Shown piece by piece: positions 56,805 to 64,000 of a DNA stretch of 64,000 nt. The stretch is taken from the NCBI GenBank assembly GCA_029204225.1, contig CM055113.1:28473592-28537591 (forward strand), written 5' to 3'. The notes beneath the pieces were generated by a model that had not been told where the DNA came from, did no database searches, and saw nothing but the letters and a program-made list of their open reading frames with translations. The DNA is from Diphasiastrum complanatum. Lineage: Eukaryota > Streptophyta > Lycopodiopsida > Lycopodiales > Lycopodiaceae. The translations under genes were made by a program, and so were the position numbers. Every line of letters starts with the position of its first letter. Positions within the stretch are counted from its first letter, which is position 1.

Positions 56805-58048
56805 TGTAGCGCAGGCATCCCAAAGGGAGCCGGGAACCACGACTTAGCTTCCCAGCCTTCAACTCTTGCCATCCAAACCCACTTGACATACAAGCAGCCA
56901 ACTCGCCAACAACGATCAGACTTAACCAACATGAAGTTCCGAAAACCAACATTGAGATCCAACCTGGCGCCATGCCAGATCGGGGGTCCCGATGTGGGTG
57001 ACTTCCCTCCAAGCAAGCCGCCCGACATACATCAAACTTAACCAACTCGAAGCTTCGTTACAAACGAGTAACATCCATTCCAAGCAAGCGGTCTGACTTA
57101 CATCAGACTTAACCAACTGAAAGCTTCGTCACGAGCGCTGGAAGCCAACCTGGCGCCACGCCAGACTGGACAGCCATAAACAGGTAACATCCACCCAAGC
57201 AAGCCATCCAACTCAGCCGACAGGTTAGAGCCCGTTCCCCAAGAGCTTAACCCATTCACGTTCATGCAAGGAACACTCAGAACCACAAGCCGCGACAGAT
57301 ATGGAAACAACCAGTTCCTGGACCAAATGGTCCCGACAGCATACCGCTGGCGCCACGGACCGAATGGTCCCGACGGCATACCGCTGGCGTCCCGGGATAC
57401 GACCCTCAGCTATGTGCCAAATTAAAAATTTGGAAAGCGGCCTTACAACTGGCGCTTTTACCGAACACTGAAACCCAGAAGGTAATCAGAGTCAGTTTGA
57501 GGAAAATCCCACTTTATTGATAAATCTGAGAAGGTTACATTTCAAGTGTGTGACCGACCCTAGTCTCCGGGGCGCTAGCATGCCAAGGCGAGATCCATGA
57601 CAACATTCCAGCAAGGGAGGCTGAGACTTGGTTGGAGCTCGCCCTGAGTCGCAACCCGCACTCCCCTATAGTATTGGTGTGATTCGGCACCCCCCCTCAT
57701 ACCAAGCACTCTACCCAAGCTGGTAAAGCACGTTTTTCTCTCTCTAGGATTTTCTCTTTCTAGAAAGTCATTTTCTCTCTCTAGATTTTATTGATCCCCA
57801 GGCTTCCTTTAATCATGCCTAGATCGTGTGAGGTGATTGCACATCGATCTGAGCTCTCTGGACTTCGCTAGAACCGATCAAAGATTTTCAGCCATAGGAA
57901 CTTGGCGCCGGCTGGATTCTGGTCATAGTGGCGCCGGGAGCGGCGCCGGCGCCGTTGGCGCCGGGAGCAGCAGGGCGCTGCTGGCGCCGGGGACATAGCT
58001 GGCGCCGATGGCGCCGCAAGTAAAGCTTGTAAAGGTAGCTTTACAACA
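56805..58048 (-). repeat. A5 5' LTR
   Basis: A 1244 bp LTR with the long GGCGCC block, 26 bp longer than the 3' LTR. The two LTRs differ in that block while sharing private bases such as aaatttggaaagc (53471, 57425). Confidence 0.9.
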
Positions 58049-58067
58049 CTAATCCTCCACGGCATAC

Positions 58068-58976
58068 TGTTGTAAAGCTGACTCAGGTGCACCCAACGTG
58101 CCCTGTAAGACTCTAAGGGGTGACACTCCCTAAAGTCCCAGAGCAAGTTAGAACGTCAAGGACTGAGCCTCCGACCTGTGGTGAGCCGGTCAAGTAGTCA
58201 CAAGTCATGAGCTAGCTCTGGAGCTCGAGTCATGGCCTAGTCAGGAAGCAAGTTGATTCTGCCACCGGAACGGCTCCCGGGACCCATGTTCGGGAGCCAG
58301 ACTGATTCTGCCAGGCTTAATCAGCAAAATAAAAACTAAGTCCCAAAAAGCGTGCTTTACCAGAAAGCACTATGTTTCAGAACAGAGGGGGTGCGCCGAA
58401 TCACAGCAGAACTATAGGGGGAGTCCGGCAGACAGAAACTTGGGCAGCTCAACCAGCGCCAGGAATCCAGTCGCCAGGTCTCAGCTCCCTCTACCAGCAC
58501 GAGCCAGGCACAATGCCCAGCACGTGTTGGTGGCCCCGAGACCGGTCAGTCTATGTATGAATGTAACCTCTTCCAAATCTAATAAAGTTGATCCTTGGGG
58601 ATGATTACCATTTCGGTTTCGCCTCCGGGACTGGTCCAAGTGGAAGGACCCTTACTACAACCTTTTTGCGTCGCTGGCGCCTAAGGGTCCCTGTCATCGA
58701 CATGGGGCTTGCCGCTATGCCAATTGGTCAGTTTGGCGACCACTATGCCTTGGGTTTCATGTGTGGCTTGTCTTTGCCTTTGGTTACCTTTTGGGGACGG
58801 ATTCTGAGTTGGCTTTCGGGTTGGTTGGGATTCCAGTTTTCTTAAGTCTGAATGGTTAAGCTTGTTACGATTCTGAGTTGGCTTTTACGTAAGTGCATGA
58901 TGGATGAATGTTAGACTTAAGCGCGTGTTGGGGAAACCGCTCAAGTCCCAGCGCCCTTTGAGGCGCCGGCGCAACA
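58068..58976 (+). repeat. Gypsy-2 5' LTR
   Basis: A 909 bp LTR (tgttgtaaagctgac...ggcgcaaca). It shares with family A the start tgttgtaaagct, the cgtgctttaccag and actatagggg core, and the aatgtaacctt...aataaagt polyadenylation region. Confidence 0.9.
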
Positions 58977-58978
58977 TG

Positions 58979-58993
58979 TGGTATCAGAGCCGA
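58979..58993 (+). other. Gypsy-2 primer-binding site
   Basis: The sequence tggtatcagagccga is identical to the family-A site and is likewise two bases (tg) from the LTR. Confidence 0.9.
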
Positions 58994-59691
58994 CTAGCCG
59001 GTCAGCTACGCAAGTCTCACAGGGATGGCCACGTTTCTGGGATTTGTCAGGACAACCGTTGCGCAAGGTGCTGCCCACAGTGTAAGCACGGGTGCGTCCA
59101 CGGTCGGGGTGGTCGGCAGAACGGGGGACTTGATGAGTCAAAGTGCTGCCCTCGAGGTGTAAGCACGGTCAGTTCTCGCGGTTCGGGCCTGGCGCTGTCT
59201 GCACGTAGGACGGATGAGGCAAAGTGCTGCCTAGGTAGGTGAAAGCACGGTCTGTACCTTGTGGGGTGCGGGGCGACATATTCGAACTGTACGGGTTAAC
59301 CATTGATACAGAGATGCTGCTCGAATTCGGGTGTAAAGCACGGGTGGTTAGCTGCCGGTGCGGGATAGCTGCCGATCGTTTAGCTATAAGGGCTATCGAC
59401 CAAAAAGTGGTGGGGCGTGACTGAGGCAATGTGCTGCTTAATGGTGAAAGCACGGATGGTTGGATGGATGTTTCCCCGTGGGCTAATTCTGTGATAGATT
59501 TGTGTGGGCGCGGCTAGGCAAAGATCCTACGTCCGGTCTCAAGGGGAATGTGACTTGAGAGGGATCCTCTGTTTAGCTTTGGTTGGTATGTTCGTTTGTG
59601 GTGTGCTTGCCTGGACCTGAATTATCCCTGACTACTTCTTTTGATCCAGGTGATCTGATCTAGTTGGGAGTTGTGAGAGGAGCTTACATTT
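58994..59691 (+). other. Gypsy-2 leader with repeated stem motifs
   Basis: Five motifs of the form (g/t)gctgcc-loop-gtgtaagcacgg or gtgaaagcacgg lie at about 59068, 59142, 59225, 59314 and 59430. Each can pair gtgct with agcac. The same five occur in order in A1 (19988-20396). No capsid reading frame is present. The first ATG of pol lies at 59692. Confidence 0.75.
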
Positions 59692-62600
59692 ATGAGTGGA
59701 CGACGCACAAGTATGGAAAGGAACTTCCATGGGGCAACCCCCAAGATTGGTTCAAGATTGTTATTCTTATCAGGAAAGATCGCGGGGAGGAAGTCAGATT
59801 TCATGATCGACTCCGGAGCTTCACATAACTATATCTCAAGGAGCGTAGTGGAACAATTCAGCTTGCCGACCAGGAATGTTACATCTACTCTCAAGGTAGA
59901 AACAGCGAAGGGAGCACTAGATGCAGACAAAGCGACATTGAACATCCCGGTGCAGATTGGAAGATGGAAGGCTAAACTTAGCTTTGTGATTTTAGACATG
60001 GATGCCTTTGATGTGATTTTGGGCCTCCCTTGGTTAAATGAACACTGTATCGCAGTTTTGGGTAGGAGCTCAAACTTGGTCCTCTTGGATTATAAGGGAC
60101 AAATCTGCGTGACAAAAGCCCTGCCCGGAGGAAATGCTAAGGATACCGATATTGAACAAAATCTGGTTGCAGCATTAGTGATGAAAAGAATGGCGAAAGG
60201 GAAAAGGTCAAAGTGCTTTCTTTGCATCTGTCGAGAAGTCCCAGAAGGGAAAAGCGTGCGACAAGAAAACTTGCCAAAAGAAGTGGCAGATCTGTTAGAA
60301 GAATTTAGCGATGTGTTCCCGGAGGAACTCCCAGCTAAGCTACCTCCTCGAAGACCAGTGGACCATAAAATTGAGTTGGTACCAGGAACAGAGCCAACTT
60401 CACGAGCACCCTACAGAATGTCACAAGAAGAGTTGGCGGAACTGAAACGACAACTTGGTGAATTGATAGACAAAGGTTTTATTAGACCTAGCGCTTCACC
60501 TTTTGGAGCCCCAGTGTTGTTCGTGGAAAAGGCAGACAAAACTCTTCGAATGTGTGTGGATTATCGCATGCTTAACAAGAGTACCATCAAGAACAAGTAC
60601 CCCATGCCTAGAATTGATGACCTATTCGACCAACTCAAACATGCCAAATACTTTAGCCGAATAGATCTCAGATCTGGATATCATCAAATTCGAATAGCTA
60701 AAGGTGATGAGCACAAAACGGCGTTTCGAACGCGGTACGGAAGTCACGAGTTCCTAGTGATGCCATTCGGTCTAACAAACGCACCAGCCACTTTTTGCAC
60801 GTTGATGAACAATATATTTCAAGACTGCCTGGATGAATTTGTCATTGTGTACATTGATGACATATTAGTATTTAGCCGGAACCTTAAAGATCACATTCAA
60901 CATTTAAGGACAGTTCTCCAACGACTGAGGAGGAACTGCTTGTTCGCGAAAAGAGAGAAATGTGAGTTTGTGGTGGAGGAAGTTGACTTCCTTGGACATG
61001 TTATAGGCCACGGACGGATTCGAATGGATCCTAAGAAGATCAAGGCTATCTTGGATTGGTCAGCACCTAAAACTGTTCATGGCATCAAATCCTTTGTGGG
61101 CTTATGTAACTTTTACAGGAGATTCATTGAGGCATTTAGCAAAATTGTGGCACCACTGTTGGAGCAGACCAAGACTCATCTGAAGATGACATGGACACCG
61201 GAATGTGAAGCAGCGTTCCAGGAACTAAAACGACGGATCACTCAAGAACCCATCCTTGCCTTACCGGACTTTAGCAAACCTTTTGAAATACATACAGATG
61301 CGTCGAACTTTGCTATTGGGGCCGTGCTGATGCAAGACGGAAAACCTGTTGCATATTTTTCAAAGAAATTGAGTGACGTAGAGCGACGATGGCCAACTCA
61401 TGAAAAAGAAATGGTCGCAGTAGTCCAAGCAGTGGAGCATTGGAGACATTATGTGGCAGGAAAACCCTTTAAGGCGTTCACTGATAATGTATCACTCAAG
61501 TACTTCTCATCCCAAGGTATGCTCACGCCAAAGCAAATGCGATGGCAAAACTTTCTCTCAAAATTCAATATAGACATTTTACACACGGCGGGAAAGAACA
61601 ATGTGGTGGCGGACGCACTAAGTAGACAAGAACACTTGATGGCAACAGTGACAACTCAGGTGACTGACCTACTCCAAGAAATCAGAGAGAATTATGGTGT
61701 GGATGCGTTGGCGAAGGACTTAATGATCGAATTCCAGCTGGGAAAGCCTCATAAACATTTCACTTGGAAAGATCAAATGGTTGTTTATAAACAACGCAGA
61801 GTATATGTCCCAGACAGCATCAACCTGAGGAAGAAAGTCTTGCGAGAACATCATGACGTACTAGCCGCCGGGCATCCAGGGGTGAATCGCATGTATGAAC
61901 TTCTCAAAAGAGGCTTCTATTGGCCAAGTATGTGGGCAGACGTTGAATCTTATGTACAAACATGCCCGACATGTCAACAAGTGAAGGTGGAACCGCTAGC
62001 TCCGGCTGGACTACTCCAACCATTACCGGTACCAGCATACCCATGGGATTCGGTGAGCATGGATTTTATTGTTCAACTACCACGGTGCCAAGGATTCGAC
62101 TCAATTTATGTGGTGGTTGACCGCTTTTCAAAGCAAGTTCATCTAGTACCAACTAAAAGTTCAGTGACAGCTGAAGAAGTGGCAAGGTTATTTTTCAAAT
62201 GTGTTTTCAAATACCACGGCCTGCCTAGAACGATTATTTCTGACCGAGACACCAAGTTCGTCGGAAAGTTTTGGACTTGTCTATTTCGCCTCGTGGGAAC
62301 CGGATTGAATTTCAGTACTGCATATCATCCTCAGACAGATGGGCAAACGGAGCGAGTCAATCGACAGATTGAACAATATTTACGAAATTATGTCGCTTGG
62401 GACCAATCCGATTGGGTCAACTACTTGGATATTCTCGAGTTTGCACATAACAACCAAGTGAACAGATCTACTGGAAGGGCACCCTTCGAGATAAGCAATG
62501 GTCGGCTACCGATTGTTCCAAGCTCTTTTCTTACAGGCGTGCAGGAAACACCAGTACCCACTGTGGAGGAATTCATCAATGAGTGGCACACAAAGTTGAC

Positions 62601-63174
62601 CGAGGTGAAGGCGTTTTTAGAGCAGTCACAAAGGAGTATGGCAGCTGACGTAAACCCACATCGACGAGAACTGGAATTTGAGGAAGGTGATCAAGTATGG
62701 CTGAACACAAAGAACATTGCGCTACCAAAAGGTTTTTCTCATAAGTTTGTTCGACCTTATGCGGGACCATATTATGTCACCAAGAAGATCAACCCAGTGG
62801 CTTATCGATTAGCGTTGCCATCCAGCTTGGATATACACAATGTGTTCCATATCTCATTACTCAAACGGTACAAACCAGATGAGCGATTTGATCGGCAACA
62901 CGAACTCCGTCACCCACCAACGACACTTGATGATACGAAGAGGCAGCTTGTACCAGAACAAATATTGACACATAGAAAGCGAACTGGCGTTCAACGTGAA
63001 TATCTAGTGAAGTGGCTACGGGCTCCACTTATTGAGGCTTCTTGGGAGTACGAAGACAAACTTAAGGAGGGAGCCCCTGAAGTACTAGCAGATTATCTGC
63101 AGAAGAACCAACGCAATAGCCGTTTTCCCAGATCGGCACACAAAGCACTACCTGGCGGCATGCCTCTTACATAA
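59692..63174 (+). CDS. pol: Gypsy-2 Pol: protease, RT, RNase H, integrase, chromodomain
   Basis: An intact 1160-residue Pol of a chromovirus. Domains in order: aspartic protease with IDSGAS (D40) and ILGLPWL; reverse transcriptase (about 225-460) with [15 protein letters not shown] and YIDDILVFS (D325, D389, D390); RNase H with [13 protein letters not shown] (D536); integrase HHCC finger (HH 720-721, H727, C758, C761) and catalytic D791, D851, E887; then a C-terminal chromodomain (about 1088-1130, PEQILTHRK ... REYLVKW ... ASWEYED) that would steer integration to modified histones. All key residues are present. The frame starts shortly before protease, so Gag is not part of it. The start at 59692 is the first ATG, although the real start could follow readthrough or a shift from a lost gag. 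Confidence 0.95.
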   Translation: MSGRRTSMERNFHGATPKIGSRLLFLSGKIAGRKSDFMIDSGASHNYISRSVVEQFSLPTRNVTSTLKVETAKGALDADKATLNIPVQIGRWKAKLSFVILDMDAFDVILGLPWLNEHCIAVLGRSSNLVLLDYKGQICVTKALPGGNAKDTDIEQNLVAALVMKRMAKGKRSKCFLCICREVPEGKSVRQENLPKEVADLLEEFSDVFPEELPAKLPPRRPVDHKIELVPGTEPTSRAPYRMSQEELAELKRQLGELIDKGFIRPSASPFGAPVLFVEKADKTLRMCVDYRMLNKSTIKNKYPMPRIDDLFDQLKHAKYFSRIDLRSGYHQIRIAKGDEHKTAFRTRYGSHEFLVMPFGLTNAPATFCTLMNNIFQDCLDEFVIVYIDDILVFSRNLKDHIQHLRTVLQRLRRNCLFAKREKCEFVVEEVDFLGHVIGHGRIRMDPKKIKAILDWSAPKTVHGIKSFVGLCNFYRRFIEAFSKIVAPLLEQTKTHLKMTWTPECEAAFQELKRRITQEPILALPDFSKPFEIHTDASNFAIGAVLMQDGKPVAYFSKKLSDVERRWPTHEKEMVAVVQAVEHWRHYVAGKPFKAFTDNVSLKYFSSQGMLTPKQMRWQNFLSKFNIDILHTAGKNNVVADALSRQEHLMATVTTQVTDLLQEIRENYGVDALAKDLMIEFQLGKPHKHFTWKDQMVVYKQRRVYVPDSINLRKKVLREHHDVLAAGHPGVNRMYELLKRGFYWPSMWADVESYVQTCPTCQQVKVEPLAPAGLLQPLPVPAYPWDSVSMDFIVQLPRCQGFDSIYVVVDRFSKQVHLVPTKSSVTAEEVARLFFKCVFKYHGLPRTIISDRDTKFVGKFWTCLFRLVGTGLNFSTAYHPQTDGQTERVNRQIEQYLRNYVAWDQSDWVNYLDILEFAHNNQVNRSTGRAPFEISNGRLPIVPSSFLTGVQETPVPTVEEFINEWHTKLTEVKAFLEQSQRSMAADVNPHRRELEFEEGDQVWLNTKNIALPKGFSHKFVRPYAGPYYVTKKINPVAYRLALPSSLDIHNVFHISLLKRYKPDERFDRQHELRHPPTTLDDTKRQLVPEQILTHRKRTGVQREYLVKWLRAPLIEASWEYEDKLKEGAPEVLADYLQKNQRNSRFPRSAHKALPGGMPLT

Positions 63175-63399
63175 ACATTCATGGCCATTCTGAAGTTCAA
63201 GGAACTTTCCGGTATTTTTCTTAAGTTTGCCAATAAATCACTTGCAGCTTTACACAGGTTTTACGTAAGTGAACTTTATCTACACTTTTCCTGTGCTACT
63301 GCCAATGTATTTTGTAATTCAAAGTTGCTAAGGCCGGTGAATTAAGCCCGTGCCATACGTCCTAGGTCTAGTTTGGCCCTGATGAGGACATCAGCTTTT

Positions 63400-63415
63400 T
63401 CAAACGAGGGGAGGA
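63400..63415 (+). other. Gypsy-2 polypurine tract
   Basis: The sequence caaacgaggggagga lies directly before the 3' LTR. Upstream gatgaggacatcag is shared with family A. Confidence 0.8.
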
Positions 63416-64000
63416 TGTTGTAAAGCTGACTCAGGTGCACCCAACGTGCCCTGTAAGACTCTAAGGGGTGACACTCCCTAAAGTCCCAGAGCAAGTTAGA
63501 ACGTCAAGGACTGAGCCTCCGACCTGTGGTGAGCCGGTCAAGTAGTCACAAGTCATGAGCTAGCTCTGGAGCTCGAGTCATGGCCTAGTCAGGAAGCAAG
63601 TTGATTCTGCCACCGGAACGGCTCCCGGGACCCATGTTCGGGAGCCAGACTGATTCTGCCAGGCTTAATCAGCAAAATAAAAACTAAGTCCCAAAAAGCG
63701 TGCTTTACCAGAAAGCACTATGTTTCAGAACAGAGGGGGTGCGCCGAATCACAGCAGAACTATAGGGGGAGTCCGGCAGACAGAAACTTGGGCAGCTCAA
63801 CCAGCGCCAGGAATCCAGTCGCCAGGTCTCAGCTCCCTCTACCAGCACGAGCCAGGCACAATGCCCAGCACGTGTTGGTGGCCCCGAGACCGGTCAGTCT
63901 ATGTATGAATGTAACCTCTTCCAAATCTAATAAAGTTGATCCTTGGGGATGATTACCATTTCGGTTTCGCCTCCGGGACTGGTCCAAGTGGAAGGACCCT
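63416..64000 (+). repeat. Gypsy-2 3' LTR, first 585 bp (window edge)
   Basis: It matches 58068-58652 without a visible difference. The remaining roughly 324 bp lie outside the window. Confidence 0.9.

Larger units (their letters stand above)
52861..58048 (-). mobile_element. A5: complete family-A element (-)
   Basis: A 5188 bp element: 3' LTR 52861-54078, internal 54079-56804, 5' LTR 56805-58048. Perfect 5 bp target duplication ctaat at 52856-52860 and 58049-58053. No protein genes. It carries the same leader array as A4. Confidence 0.9.
52786..58067 (+). pseudogene. H3-like gene, second copy: N-terminal tail split by insertion
   Basis: ATG at 52786 opens MSRVKQNMRDFFSPGTVSTS and runs 25 codons to 52860. 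The A5 element then intervenes. After its target duplication the frame continues at 58054 with PPRH for 14 bp before the chromovirus starts. The first copy has MDRRKQTRRDFFSP and later PPARPRT, so the shared RDFFSP and PP-R motifs align on both sides of the insertion. The histone fold itself, if kept, lies beyond the window on the far side of the chromovirus. Confidence 0.7.
58068..64000 (+). mobile_element. Gypsy-2: Ty3/gypsy chromovirus, pol intact, no gag seen
   Basis: 5' LTR 58068-58976, primer-binding site, 0.7 kb leader, one 1160-codon pol frame, purine tract, and a 3' LTR that runs off the window. The first 585 bp of the two LTRs appear identical by eye and have no indel, so the insertion is young. 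The five bases before it are catac. Pol ends in a chromodomain, placing it among chromoviruses. No capsid or zinc-knuckle gene is present between leader and protease. Confidence 0.9.

Overview
This window looks like repeat-rich plant nuclear DNA (a land plant or streptophyte alga; I cannot name the species). The reasons are several Ty1/copia and Ty3/gypsy elements with plant-type primer-binding sites (tggtatcagagc and a Tat/Athila-like tggtgccgatgcc), spliceosomal introns with GTAAGT donors, and divergent promoters rich in ACGT-core boxes. I see no intact ordinary host gene. One long intact reading frame is present, the pol of a chromodomain gypsy element at 59692-63174.

Layout. 1-528: unassigned. 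529-5158: internally deleted copia element (Copia-1). 5159-9136: 5' half of a gypsy element on the minus strand. 9137-14316: a second RT-less copia element (Copia-2). 14317-16963 and 23763-24123: a third copia pol, split by a 6.8 kb cluster of a non-autonomous LTR family, here called family A, with target-site duplication ccttg. 24124-30898: unassigned DNA, gypsy RT and RNase H remnants, and a truncated minus-strand copia. 31440-39655: a cluster of four decayed, intron-containing genes plus a fragment of one of them. These are an unknown gene (+), a histone-H3-like gene running on into a possible Ulp1-like protease (-), an unknown partner gene (+) and a transposase-like gene (-). 39656-52161: nested, tandem and inverted family-A copies. 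52162-52860 with 58049-58067: a second, inverted copy of the H3-like/partner promoter region. Its H3-like exon carries a family-A element (52861-58048) and, 14 bp further on, a young gypsy chromovirus (58068 to beyond the window).

How it fits together. Family A has no recognisable protein genes. Its LTR core, primer-binding site and leader hairpins are shared with the chromovirus, so the chromovirus is the likely source of its enzymes. The chromovirus itself shows no gag. The most unusual object is the repeated divergent gene pair with a CENH3-like histone fold. It occurs twice in opposite orientation, is decayed in both copies, and sits beside a transposase-like gene.

LTR boundaries and TSDs were read by eye. 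Identities are visual impressions except where an exact count is given.
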